Assembly (NCBI RefSeq): GCF_042662125.1
Contig: NZ_JBHSXL010000009.1
Location: forward strand, 434,001 to 498,000
DNA: 64,000 nucleotides
Origin: Halopenitus salinus
GTDB lineage: Archaea; Halobacteriota; Halobacteria; Halobacteriales; Haloferacaceae
Reading direction: 5' to 3'
The position numbers were made by a program, and so were the translations under genes. Within the stretch, counting starts at the first letter, position 1; the number at the start of each line of letters is the position of its first letter. Of this stretch, positions 1 through 7,597 are shown piece by piece. Below the pieces are notes generated by a model that saw nothing but the letters and a program-made list of their open reading frames with translations, made no database searches and had not been told where the DNA came from.

Positions 1-354
1 CTCGCGGTCGAGGAACCGGAGACGGGCGCCAAGCTCTCCATCACCGGCGACACGAGCTACGACGTCCCCGAGCGCTCCCGAGAGATACTCGCGAACCCCG
101 ACCTGCTTTTGGCCGACGCCATCGTGCCGGCGTCGCTTTGCGATCGCCACCCGATCGGCGGGCGTCACGAACGGCCCGACGGAACGCCGCGGACCTTCGG
201 GACGAAGCACATGACCCGCGAGGGAGCGCTCGACCTCGCCGACGAGCTGTCGGCGGACCGGACGCGCCTCGTCCACCTGGCGCACTTCTACCCGGCGGAG
301 GAGGCCTTCGAGGAGCCGCTCGCGGTCGACGGCGAGCGGTATCATCTTGAGTAG
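1..354 (+). CDS. MBL-fold metallohydrolase, C-terminal part (5' end outside window)
   Basis: The frame is open from base 1 and ends at TAG 352-354, giving 117 C-terminal residues. The segment has GDTSY near the start, then DLLLADAI, GGRH, RTFGTKHM and a late LVHLAHFYP. This is the pattern of the last part of the PhnP / cyclic-phosphodiesterase-like metallo-beta-lactamase family of haloarchaea, where the Asp of GDTSY and the late His are metal ligands. The N-terminal HxHxDH part lies outside the window, so the substrate cannot be judged. The family assignment is from remembered pattern and is fairly secure; the exact reaction is not. Confidence 0.7.
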   Translation, partial: LAVEEPETGAKLSITGDTSYDVPERSREILANPDLLLADAIVPASLCDRHPIGGRHERPDGTPRTFGTKHMTREGALDLADELSADRTRLVHLAHFYPAEEAFEEPLAVDGERYHLE

Positions 355-413
355 CTACGGACGAGCGACGCTTTCGACTCCGAGAGCGTCACCCAAGCCG
401 GTCGAGTCGCGAT

Positions 414-1421
414 TCAGCCGAACCGATCGAGCCCCGACTGACGCCGAGGGGCGGAGGAAGGATCGCGGACCCAGGCCGAGTTCGCCTCGCGGAGCGCCTC
501 GCAGTCGATCGCGGGCGGATCGTCGCTGTGATAGGCGCGACAGCGCTCCCCGCAGTCCGATCCGGGATCGACGACGCGCTCGAACCGCTCGCAGTACGGC
601 CGGCCGTCCGCCGTGCCGGTCGCGTGGGCGCACGCCGGCGGGTCGGGTCGCCAGCCCCGTCCGTAGGCGCGTTCGGCGATCCGGCGTCGCTTTCGGGCCT
701 TCGCGTCCGGGCTCACGATCGCCACGTCGGTGCGGAGACCGTGGTCCTCGCCGATCTCGACGCCGGGATCCTCGGCGGGAAGCGTCGCCGCCTCGCGGAC
801 GACGCGGCGGTCGCCGGTCCGGGGATCGACGCGGCGGACGCCGACCGCCTCCGGGATCCGGTTGAGGTGGGCCCGCGTGACGTGGGAGGCCGTCGCGAGC
901 CACACCTCCTCGAAGAGCCCGAGCGCGACGTCGAACCGGAGCTGCGACCGGAGGTCCCCCGGCCGGCCCAGGTCGGGTTTGTTCTCGATCGCGACGAGCC
1001 GGTCGAACCAGTCGTCCGGATAGCGGGCGGTCGCGCGGACCAGATCGCGGCCGTTTCGACGCTCGCGTTCGAGGTAGCCGACGTCGACCGCCCGATCCAC
1101 GACGCCGCGCGCGCGGTCGGGCGGGAGGTCGAACGCGTCGGCGACCGGAACGGCGGTTCCGGGACCGACTCCCGCCTCGAGGGCGGCCGGCGGGATCGAG
1201 TCGGCCGTGATCGCCGCGCGGTCGTCGAATCCGGGTCCGGGCTCGAGGACGCAGACGTCGACGATCCTGGCGCCCGGGGTCGCCACCGCGCCGCCGAGCT
1301 GTCGGGCGACGACGCGGTCCTCGCGTTCGAGCGCGGCACAAAGCGCCAGCTCGAACTGGAACTCCGAGTCGAACCGGTCGGAGTCCTCGGAGCCGTCGGA
1401 GCCGTCGGTCCGGCCGTCCAT
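414..1421 (-). CDS. DUF5787 family protein
   Basis: 335 residues if translation starts at ATG 1419-1421 (MDGRTDG). An upstream in-frame ATG at 1535 would add a low-complexity Ser/Pro/Arg stretch and was rejected. The N-terminal half has ALEREDRVVARQLGG and RIVDVCVLEPGP. The middle contains LVAIENKPDLGRPGDL, an acidic-x-Lys arrangement like those of PD-(D/E)xK nuclease folds. The C-terminal third has a Cys cluster (CAH, YCERF, SDCGERC) that could bind zinc. The resemblance is to the uncharacterised haloarchaeal family DUF5787. A nuclease-like role is my inference only. It is convergent with the preceding gene. Confidence 0.7.
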   Translation of the reverse strand: MDGRTDGSDGSEDSDRFDSEFQFELALCAALEREDRVVARQLGGAVATPGARIVDVCVLEPGPGFDDRAAITADSIPPAALEAGVGPGTAVPVADAFDLPPDRARGVVDRAVDVGYLERERRNGRDLVRATARYPDDWFDRLVAIENKPDLGRPGDLRSQLRFDVALGLFEEVWLATASHVTRAHLNRIPEAVGVRRVDPRTGDRRVVREAATLPAEDPGVEIGEDHGLRTDVAIVSPDAKARKRRRIAERAYGRGWRPDPPACAHATGTADGRPYCERFERVVDPGSDCGERCRAYHSDDPPAIDCEALREANSAWVRDPSSAPRRQSGLDRFG

Positions 1422-1555
1422 GTCGGCACGCGGCGGGCGACGGAGAAAAACCCTCGGCGGCCGTGGCGGCGTCTTGGACGCCCCGGACGCCTCGGACGCC
1501 TCGGGCGTCGATCCGTCTCCGAAACCCGTATTCACGGCGAGGGCCTACGGCGGAT

Positions 1556-1948
1556 ATGCGTCCCGTCACGCGAAATCTCGTGATCGCGATCGTCGTGGTC
1601 GTGGTCGCGCTGCTCGCGCTCGGCGCCCTCCCGAGCTACCTCGGTTCCGGCGAGCCGTACCACCTCACAGCCGAGGAGACGACCGCCGAGGGGCCGGCGG
1701 TCGACGTCACGAACGTCACCGACCGCCGGTACCCGTACCTCACGGAAGCCCTCGAGTCCGAGGACGGCCGCTCGGCGGGGTACCGGGAGGGCCCCTTCGG
1801 GATCAAGGAACACTTCACCCACACGCCGTTCGACGAGGTGGACGCCCTCCGCCAGCGCAGCTCCGCGGCCGTCGCCGAGGACGGGCGAGTGCTCGTGAGC
1901 CACGAGGACGAACGCTACTACCTCGAGGTCACACAGGGGGGCTCATGA
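1556..1948 (+). CDS. Small membrane-anchored protein of unknown function
   Basis: 130 residues starting at MRPVTRN. The first 28 residues form one hydrophobic segment (LVIAIVVVVVALLALGALPSY), consistent with a signal anchor. The rest is a soluble, acidic domain of about 100 residues ending YYLEVTQGGS. No enzyme motif is recognisable. Its TGA (1946-1948) overlaps the ATG of the Nudix gene (1945-1947), so the two are probably translated together. An upstream in-frame ATG at 1463 would only add an Arg/Pro-rich stretch. Function unknown; the pairing with a Nudix hydrolase is the only clue. Confidence 0.6.
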   Translation: MRPVTRNLVIAIVVVVVALLALGALPSYLGSGEPYHLTAEETTAEGPAVDVTNVTDRRYPYLTEALESEDGRSAGYREGPFGIKEHFTHTPFDEVDALRQRSSAAVAEDGRVLVSHEDERYYLEVTQGGS

Positions 1949-2568
1949 GCGACGATCGACCGATCGATCACGAGCCGAGCGCCGACCTCCGGGACGTGGA
2001 CGCGTTTCGCGACGGCCGCCTCCACTCGCTGCCGGGCGAGCCGGAGTGGCCGGTCCGGGAGGTGGCGATCGAGTACGAGACCGGGTGGCTCACGGCGGGC
2101 TACGACCGCGTCGAGCAGCCGGACGGCACCGAGAAGGACTACTACTGGGCGGAGCTGCCGCCCGCGACGGTCGTGGTCGCGCTCGCGGAGGGCGACGTCC
2201 TCTTCGTCGAGCAGTACCGCCCGACGATCCGGCAGCGGCAGCTGGAGCTTCCGGCGGGGATCGTCGAGCCCGGCGAGTCCTACACGGCGGCCGCCGAACG
2301 CGAGCTCGCCGAGGAGACCGGGTTCTCGCCCGCGAACGTCGCCCTGCTTCAGGAGGTGTGGTGTTCGACCGGCGTGCTCAGACACCGCCGGGGATACGTC
2401 GTGGCGACGGGACTCGAGCCGGTCGAACGGAGCCTCGATTCGAACGAGTTCCTCGAGCCGCGGGCGGTGCCGGAGGGGGAGGCGCTCTCCGTCGCGCGGG
2501 CGCCCTCGTGTAACGACGCGACCCTGGAGGGCCTGCTGCTCGCCAGGGAGGACGGATTCCTGGAATAG
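1945..2568 (+). CDS. Nudix hydrolase, ADP-ribose pyrophosphatase-like
   Basis: 207 residues. A complete Nudix box (GX5EX7REUXEEXGU) starts at G105: GIVEPGE followed by RELAEETGF. Before it comes VALAEGDVLFVEQYRP and ELPAGIVEPGE, the arrangement of the ADP-ribose pyrophosphatase group (NudF-like), which hydrolyses ADP-ribose to AMP and ribose 5-phosphate. The N-terminus (MSDDRPIDHE) is acidic and unstructured. The start overlaps the stop of the membrane protein gene by an ATGA. Other nucleoside-diphosphate-X substrates remain possible because the specificity residues cannot be judged here. nadE follows on the same strand after 100 bp. Confidence 0.85.
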   Translation: MSDDRPIDHEPSADLRDVDAFRDGRLHSLPGEPEWPVREVAIEYETGWLTAGYDRVEQPDGTEKDYYWAELPPATVVVALAEGDVLFVEQYRPTIRQRQLELPAGIVEPGESYTAAAERELAEETGFSPANVALLQEVWCSTGVLRHRRGYVVATGLEPVERSLDSNEFLEPRAVPEGEALSVARAPSCNDATLEGLLLAREDGFLE

Positions 2569-2668
2569 CCGTTGACGATCGGCGGTCGATCGCGGCGAAA
2601 CCGGACGTTCGTTGGGGTTTTTGCGCCATCGGTAGCCTATTAGGCGGCGGCCGCATAACCGGGGAGCG

Positions 2669-3502
2669 ATGACGCACCACTCTTCGGGCTCCGTGTTGTT
2701 GAGGGAGGATCCGCCGCTCGATCTCCGGCTCTCGGAGTCGGAGTTGGAAGCGGCCCGCGAGCGAATCGTCTCGTTCATCGCCGAGACGGTCGAGGCGGCC
2801 GGCGCCGACGGGGCCGTGTTGGGCCTCTCCGGCGGGATCGACTCGACGCTCACCGCCCACCTCGCGGTCGAGGCGCTCGGCGAGGACGGCCTCCACGGGA
2901 TCACGATGCCGGCCACGGTCAACGACCCGGAGACGATGAGCGACGCCGAACGCGTCGCCGAGAACCTGGGGATCGACTACGACGTCGTCGAGATCGATCC
3001 GATCGCGGAGACGATCTTCGATCGCTATCCGGAGGCGGCCGAGGACACGACCGCGAAGGGGAACGTCTACGTCCGGACGCGGGCCGTGCTCAACTACTTC
3101 GTCGCGAACGCCGAAAACCGGATCGTCCTCGGGACGGGAAACCGGTCGGAGGCGGCCACCGGCTACTTCACGAAGTACGGCGACCAGGCGGTCGACTGCA
3201 ACCCGATCGGCAACCTCTACAAGATGCAGGTCCGCCAGCTCGCCGCCCACGTCGGCGTCCCACACGACCTGGTGATGCAGACGCCGACCGCGGGCATGTG
3301 GGTCGGCCAGACCGACGAGGAGGAGATGGGCGTCGACTACGACACGCTGGACGCGATCCTCGCGGTCCACGTCGACGGCCCGCTCTCGAAGGACGCGACG
3401 GCCCGGGAGCTCGGCGTCGAACCCGAGCAGATCGAGACCGTCGTGGACCTCCACGAATCGAGCGCGCACAAACGTCGGATGCCGCCCGCGCCCGAGCGGT
3501 AG
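2669..3502 (+). CDS. nadE: NAD+ synthetase, ammonia-dependent
   Basis: 277 residues. The N-type ATP-pyrophosphatase P-loop LGLSGGIDST lies at about 53-62. LGTGNRSEAATGYFTKYGD (about 154-172) and the late GMWVGQTDEEEMGVDYDTLD are typical of NadE. The enzyme adenylates nicotinic acid adenine dinucleotide and amidates it with ammonia to NAD+. There is no N-terminal glutaminase domain, as usual for this archaeal type. The start was chosen at MTHHSSG because the 100 bp upstream carry an A/T-rich element (CCTATTAGG, about 2637). It follows a Nudix hydrolase that may act in nucleotide turnover. Confidence 0.95.
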   Translation: MTHHSSGSVLLREDPPLDLRLSESELEAARERIVSFIAETVEAAGADGAVLGLSGGIDSTLTAHLAVEALGEDGLHGITMPATVNDPETMSDAERVAENLGIDYDVVEIDPIAETIFDRYPEAAEDTTAKGNVYVRTRAVLNYFVANAENRIVLGTGNRSEAATGYFTKYGDQAVDCNPIGNLYKMQVRQLAAHVGVPHDLVMQTPTAGMWVGQTDEEEMGVDYDTLDAILAVHVDGPLSKDATARELGVEPEQIETVVDLHESSAHKRRMPPAPER

Positions 3503-3536
3503 CCGGATAGGAGATAACGCCGGATAGGAGATAACG
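3503..3536. repeat. Perfect 17-bp tandem duplication after the nadE stop
   Basis: The unit CCGGATAGGAGATAACG occurs at 3503-3519 and again at 3520-3536. The first copy begins at the base after the nadE stop codon. It is one of several short tandem duplications at gene 3' ends in this window. Confidence 0.9.
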
Positions 3537-3565
3537 GTAGCACGAACGGAGGAAGGGACGGACCG

Positions 3566-4387
3566 TCAGCGGCTCGCGGCGTGCGCGTGGACGAACTCGC
3601 GGAGGAGCTTGCCGGCGAGCGCCGCGGCCTGCCCGTCGTCGCGGTCGTTCACCTCGACGACGTCGAACCCCTCGGTGTGAGGAGCCACGGCGCGAACGAC
3701 CTCTCGCATCTCGCGCGCGTCGAGGCCGAACGGCTCCATGGTGCCGGTTCCGGGCGCGTACGCCGGGTCCGCCGCGTCCACGTCGACCGAGAGGTAGACC
3801 GACTTCCCGTCGAACGGCTCGCGTTCCGAGAGCGACCGCGCCCACTCGCCGGCCTCTTCCGGGGGAACGACGGTGACGTCCGCCGCCTCGGCGCGGTCCC
3901 ACTCCTCGGGCGAGCCCGTTCGCGCGCCGATCACGTGGGCGTGATCGACGACCTCGAGCGCACGGCGGGCGATGCAGGCGTGGTTCCAGGGGTTCCCGCC
4001 GTAGGACTCCCGCAGGTCGAGGTGGGCGTCGACGACGACGAGCGCGTCGGGTTCGACGGCCTCGACGCCGGCGCAGGTCACGGTGTGTTCGCCGCCCATC
4101 GCCACCGGGACGGCGCCGTCGAGGACGGCGCTTCGAAGCTCCGCGGCGAGGTGGTCGAGATAGTCGCGGACGTCGTCCCAGGGGTGGACGTCGCCGGCGT
4201 CGTGGACGCCGAGATCGGTGAATCGGCTGTCGGTCGCGCGGTGGTAGTCGTCGTAGGATTCGGAGAAACGCCGGATCCGGTCCGGTCCGAACCGGGTGCC
4301 CGGCTGAAAGGTGGTCGTGGCGTCGAGCGGAGCGCCGACGACCACGTAGGAGGCAGCCTCGCGATCGGTCGTCGCTCCGGGAAACAT
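3566..4387 (-). CDS. speB: Agmatinase-family ureohydrolase
   Basis: 273 residues from MFPGATTDRE. The manganese ligands of the arginase/agmatinase family are visible: H101 in GGEHT, D120, H122 and D124 in DAHLD, and D202 and D204 in SVDVD. These are followed by the usual DPAYAPGTGT..EP segment. The family hydrolyses agmatine or a related guanidino compound to an amine and urea. It lies 5 bp downstream of the aIF5A gene on the same strand, so the two are probably one transcript. In haloarchaea agmatine is thought to supply the aminobutyl group of hypusine in aIF5A, so the enzyme may act on modified aIF5A or on free agmatine. Confidence 0.88.
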   Translation of the reverse strand: MFPGATTDREAASYVVVGAPLDATTTFQPGTRFGPDRIRRFSESYDDYHRATDSRFTDLGVHDAGDVHPWDDVRDYLDHLAAELRSAVLDGAVPVAMGGEHTVTCAGVEAVEPDALVVVDAHLDLRESYGGNPWNHACIARRALEVVDHAHVIGARTGSPEEWDRAEAADVTVVPPEEAGEWARSLSEREPFDGKSVYLSVDVDAADPAYAPGTGTMEPFGLDAREMREVVRAVAPHTEGFDVVEVNDRDDGQAAALAGKLLREFVHAHAASR

Positions 4388-4392
4388 CTCGA

Positions 4393-4770
4393 CTACCCGA
4401 CGATCTTGCGCTGTCCCTCGTACTCGAGGTACTCGATCTCGTCGTCGGAGGCGAAGTCCTCGTCCTCGGGGATACGCATCGTGAACGTCTCGTAGGTGTC
4501 GAGATCCATCACCTGTGCGTCGTTGCCGGAGACCGAGACGACCTGGCCCTGCTTGCGCTCGATGATCGGGACCCACACCTTCGCGTCGACGGGCTGGGAG
4601 AGCGACCGCTTCCTGTCGTCGAACACGCCCTTGCCCTCGATGCGGGCCTTGGCGCTGCCGTGTTTGCCGGGCTTTGCCGTACTGTAGTGGTTGATCTTAC
4701 ACGGCGATTCGTCCATCATCACGTAGCTGCCCTCCTGCAGTTCGCGAACCTGCTTTTGCTCACGAGGCAT
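4393..4770 (-). CDS. eif5A: Translation initiation factor aIF5A
   Basis: 125 residues from MPREQKQVRE. The hypusination loop STAKPGKHGSAK is present, with K36 as the lysine expected to become hypusine or deoxyhypusine. The N-terminal SH3-like part is followed by an OB-fold ending YEGQRKIVG. The factor helps the ribosome through difficult peptide bonds. The start is supported by a TATA-like element on the minus strand centred about 27 bp upstream (4793-4802). An agmatinase gene follows 5 bp downstream. Confidence 0.95.
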   Translation of the reverse strand: MPREQKQVRELQEGSYVMMDESPCKINHYSTAKPGKHGSAKARIEGKGVFDDRKRSLSQPVDAKVWVPIIERKQGQVVSVSGNDAQVMDLDTYETFTMRIPEDEDFASDDEIEYLEYEGQRKIVG

Positions 4771-4792
4771 GTCCTCCGGTTCCCACGCAGCG

Positions 4793-4802
4793 GGTATAAA
4801 CG
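4793..4802 (-). promoter_or_regulatory. TATA element of the aIF5A-speB unit
   Basis: The plus strand reads GGTATAAACG, so the minus strand has CGTTTATACC. Its centre lies about 27 bp upstream of the aIF5A ATG (4770), the spacing expected for a leaderless haloarchaeal transcript. Confidence 0.6.
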
Positions 4803-4868
4803 GTTTGGAACGCGCCGAAGGCGTTCGAAACGGGTGAGGAGGGCGGGACGCGCGGCTCCCGGGATAGG

Positions 4869-5114
4869 TCACTCCTCGTCGTCCGAGTCCGGCGGCACGA
4901 ACTGGCCGGTGATCAGGTAGCTCACGAGGAAGAAGACGATGAACCCGGCGCCGACGGCGGCCACCGACTGCACGACGAAGGGAATGTCGTGGTACCACGC
5001 GTATCGGTCGACCACGACGATCGCCGCGATCGCGGCCACGATCGCCTTCTGTTCGTCGGTCGGGTCCCGCACGAGTCCCACGAGGTCCTCCACGAGTTCG
5101 TTGACGAATCCCAT
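4869..5114 (-). CDS. Small two-helix membrane protein
   Basis: 81 residues. An amphipathic start (MGFVNELVEDLVGLVRDP) is followed by two hydrophobic stretches (IVAAIAAIVVV and SVAAVGAGFIVFFLVSYL) and a charged tail PPDSDDEE. It is probably an inner-membrane protein conserved among haloarchaea, but I do not recognise a named family. It lies 98 bp upstream of the aIF5A gene on the same strand and downstream of the phosphate regulator. Function unknown. Confidence 0.6.
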   Translation of the reverse strand: MGFVNELVEDLVGLVRDPTDEQKAIVAAIAAIVVVDRYAWYHDIPFVVQSVAAVGAGFIVFFLVSYLITGQFVPPDSDDEE

Positions 5115-5208
5115 CGGTCGCTCGATCCTACGGCGGGGAGCCGGAACCGTCTTTCGTTCGGAGTGGACGTCCTGTGGGTGGCTCGGGTCCGGGGAAGACG
5201 GTCTCGCG

Positions 5209-6213
5209 TCAGGGGGAGGGAGTCGGCGCGGCCTTCTGGAGGGCGGTCTCCGCGACGTTGCCCCCGTAATCGGCGCTCCGGAGGACGGAGTCGACGACGA
5301 GCCCGAGCAGCTGGGCGCGGGCCGGATCGAGATCGCGGAGCAGTTCGTCGATCTGTCGAACCCGGTCGTCGATGTCCCTGACGTGCTCGCGCGCGTCGTT
5401 CGCCAGCCGGGTCGCGGCGTCGCTGTCGGATTCGAAGAGGGCGTCCATCGCCGTGTCGATCACGTCCTCGGCCTCCTCGTGGAGGTCGCCGATCGCGTCC
5501 AGGACCTCCTCCGGGAGCGGCTCCTCGATGTTGAGCGTCAGGTGGGCGATCTTCGTGGCGTGATCGCCGATCCGCTCGAGCTGGCGGGCGCTCGAGTGAT
5601 AGTCGAAACAGACCTCCCGGGGGAGGCCGAGCTCCTCGGCGGCCTTCGGGGTCCGGAGCGTCGAACGGAAGATCCGCGAGACGACCATCCACAGCCGGTC
5701 GAGGTCGTCGTCGCGCTGGATGACGTCGCGCGCGAGGTCGTCGTCCAGCTCGCGAAGCGCCGAGAGGGCGTCCTCGAGCATCGACGTCGAGATGAGCCGC
5801 ATCCGGGTGACCGCGTTGTGGATCGACAGCTCGGAGGAGTCCAGGAGGTCCCGGATCACGACCCGGTCGCGCGTCTCCTCGAGGACCTCCAACCCGACGA
5901 GGCTCTGTGTGGCCTCGCGGATGGTCGAGCGCTGTTCGGTGGTGATCTTCGAGCCCTCCAGGGCGATGACGTCGAACCCGCTCACGTACATCGTCATCAC
6001 CGCCCGGGTGAGCTCGCGCTCCTCGAGGTCCGTGATGTCGAGCGTCCCCTCGGTCCGCTCGGCCTCCGAGCGCGGGCTGAGGAGCAACGAGTCGCCGTCG
6101 GGATAGAACTCGACCTCGCTTCCCGCCTCGACGTCGTTCTCGTTCGCCCACCCCTTCGGGATCGAGACCGTATACGTGGATCCGCCGGTGACCTGCACCT
6201 TTCGGGTCTCCAT
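5209..6213 (-). CDS. phoU: PhoU-domain regulator with N-terminal AbrB/SpoVT domain
   Basis: 334 residues from METRKVQVTG. Residues 1-50 form an AbrB-like beta-hairpin domain (VQVTGGSTYTVSIPKGW), a DNA-binding fold. The rest is two PhoU-type helical repeats, the second containing RQLERIGDHATKIAHL, the metal-binding E/DxxRIGDH motif. This fusion is common in haloarchaea and is thought to link phosphate sensing to transcription. The longer frame opening upstream to 6360 was rejected because a TATA-like element lies about 27 bp before 6213. It is divergent from pstB, a sensible target. Confidence 0.88.
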   Translation of the reverse strand: METRKVQVTGGSTYTVSIPKGWANENDVEAGSEVEFYPDGDSLLLSPRSEAERTEGTLDITDLEERELTRAVMTMYVSGFDVIALEGSKITTEQRSTIREATQSLVGLEVLEETRDRVVIRDLLDSSELSIHNAVTRMRLISTSMLEDALSALRELDDDLARDVIQRDDDLDRLWMVVSRIFRSTLRTPKAAEELGLPREVCFDYHSSARQLERIGDHATKIAHLTLNIEEPLPEEVLDAIGDLHEEAEDVIDTAMDALFESDSDAATRLANDAREHVRDIDDRVRQIDELLRDLDPARAQLLGLVVDSVLRSADYGGNVAETALQKAAPTPSP

Positions 6214-6235
6214 GTTCGATACTCTATCGAGACTA

Positions 6236-6243
6236 TGTATAAA
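6236..6243 (-). promoter_or_regulatory. TATA element of AbrB-phoU
   Basis: The plus strand reads GTATAAAG (CTTTATAC on the minus strand), centred 26-27 bp upstream of the phoU ATG at 6213. This fits a leaderless transcript. Confidence 0.6.
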
Positions 6244-6383
6244 GTTGTCTGAGTATATATCGTCTGCTCTACCGCCGTGTCTCGCCGTCGAGTCGAGGGA
6301 CACACACGAATTAGACGCGTCTCCGACCCAGGATATGTGGATAGAGACGTTCACAAACATATCTATATATAGTCGTTATAGTA

Positions 6384-6391
6384 GAATATTT
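6384..6391 (+). promoter_or_regulatory. TATA element of the pstB leader ORF
   Basis: AATATTTA sits 28-35 bp before ATG 6419. That spacing would place transcription start at or next to this ATG rather than at pstB's own ATG 6523. Confidence 0.55.
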
Positions 6392-6418
6392 ATGGGCACG
6401 CGACCCGTCGATCGAACG

Positions 6419-6526
6419 ATGGAGGAAGACGAGCCCGACGTCGAGGCGGGGTCGGCGGCCGTCTCGCGGACCGAGGCCGACCACGGCCAGTCGAGGGCGG
6501 ACCATCGCGTGAACCCACATCCATGA
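6419..6526 (+). CDS. 35-codon leader ORF overlapping pstB
   Basis: The ORF starts MEEDEPDVEAG and ends DHRVNPHP. It is acidic to neutral with no hydrophobic segment, so it is not a remnant of a PstA/PstC permease. Its TGA (6524-6526) overlaps the pstB ATG (6523-6525) in an ATGA arrangement. A TATA-like element lies at the right distance for leaderless transcription beginning at 6419. An alternative ATG at 6392 is too close to that TATA. The ORF may couple translation into pstB. No family is recognised. Confidence 0.45.
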   Translation: MEEDEPDVEAGSAAVSRTEADHGQSRADHRVNPHP

Positions 6527-7455
6527 GCGACAGTTACCACGTCCACGAGACCGACTCCGAGGAGAGCGGCGCCGGCGACGGGGAGACGGACGCCGAGGGG
6601 ACCGGCTCCGCGGTCGACGAACGAATCGAGGACCGCGAGGACTCGTCCGTGACCCCGAGCGACGACGAGGATCTCACGCCGTCGATCCAGGAGGTTCCCG
6701 ACTCGCGCGCGGTCATCCGCGCGGAGGAACTCTCCGTCCACTACGGCGAGGAGGAGGCGCTCCAGCCGGTGACGATGGGGATCCCCGAACGCGAAGTCAC
6801 GGCGATCATCGGTCCCTCGGGCTGTGGCAAGTCGACGTTCCTCAGGTGTATCAACCGGATGAACGACATGATCGACGCCGCGCGCGTCGAGGGGAGCCTC
6901 CGGTTCCGGGGCAAGGACGTCTACGACGAGGACGTCGACCCGGTCGCGCTCCGCCGCCGGATCGGCATCGTCTTCCAGAAGCCGAACCCCTTCCCGAAGT
7001 CGATCCGCGAGAACGTCGCCTACGGGTTGAACATCCAGGGCTACGACGGAGACGTCGACGCGCGCGTCGAGGAGGCGCTGAGGAACGCGGCGCTTTGGGA
7101 CGAGGTGAAAGACCAGCTCGACAGCTCCGGACTCGACCTCTCGGGCGGCCAACAACAGCGGCTGTGTATCGCCCGAGCGATCGCCCCCGACCCGGAGGTC
7201 GTCCTGATGGACGAGCCAGCCTCGGCGCTCGATCCGGTCGCGACCGCGAAGGTCGAGGACCTGATCGCGGACCTCTCCGAGCAGTATACGGTGATCATCG
7301 TCACCCACAACATGCAGCAGGCGGCGCGAATCTCCGATAAGACCGCCGTGTTCCTCACCGGCGGCCAGCTCGTCGAGTTCGGCGACACGAACCGGATCTT
7401 CGAGAACCCGGAGAACCAGCGCGTCGAGGACTACATCACCGGCAAGTTCGGATAA
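6523..7455 (+). CDS. pstB: Phosphate ABC transporter ATP-binding protein
   Basis: 310 residues. The ABC ATPase domain starts at about residue 64 after a long acidic extension. Walker A GPSGCGKST, the Q-loop in IVFQKPNPFPKSIREN, signature LSGGQQQRL and Walker B VVLMDEPASALDP are all intact. IVFQKPNPFPKSI is a hallmark of PstB. The protein would energise the PstCA phosphate channel, but pstS, pstC and pstA are not in the window. It is followed by phoU after 142 bp and preceded by a divergent AbrB-PhoU gene, so phosphate control of this locus is likely. Confidence 0.93.
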   Translation: MSDSYHVHETDSEESGAGDGETDAEGTGSAVDERIEDREDSSVTPSDDEDLTPSIQEVPDSRAVIRAEELSVHYGEEEALQPVTMGIPEREVTAIIGPSGCGKSTFLRCINRMNDMIDAARVEGSLRFRGKDVYDEDVDPVALRRRIGIVFQKPNPFPKSIRENVAYGLNIQGYDGDVDARVEEALRNAALWDEVKDQLDSSGLDLSGGQQQRLCIARAIAPDPEVVLMDEPASALDPVATAKVEDLIADLSEQYTVIIVTHNMQQAARISDKTAVFLTGGQLVEFGDTNRIFENPENQRVEDYITGKFG

Positions 7456-7597
7456 CGAGGACATCCCGGGAGGGGATTCCGGACCGTCGCCGGGGTTCCG
7501 GGAACACGTTTAACTGCCCCGGTCGAGTCGACCGGAACCGATGGACGAATCGCGAGCGAGAACGGACGCGACCCGATAGAAAACGCGATCGACACCG

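Larger units (their letters stand above)
6214..6418. other. A/T-rich divergent promoter region between phoU and the pstB leader
   Basis: About 205 bp, clearly richer in A and T than the flanks, with runs such as GAGTATATATCG and CATATCTATATATAG. It holds a minus-strand TATA for phoU (about 6236-6243) and a plus-strand TATA for the pstB leader (6384-6391). Space remains for operator sites of a phosphate regulator. I see no coding signal. Confidence 0.7.
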
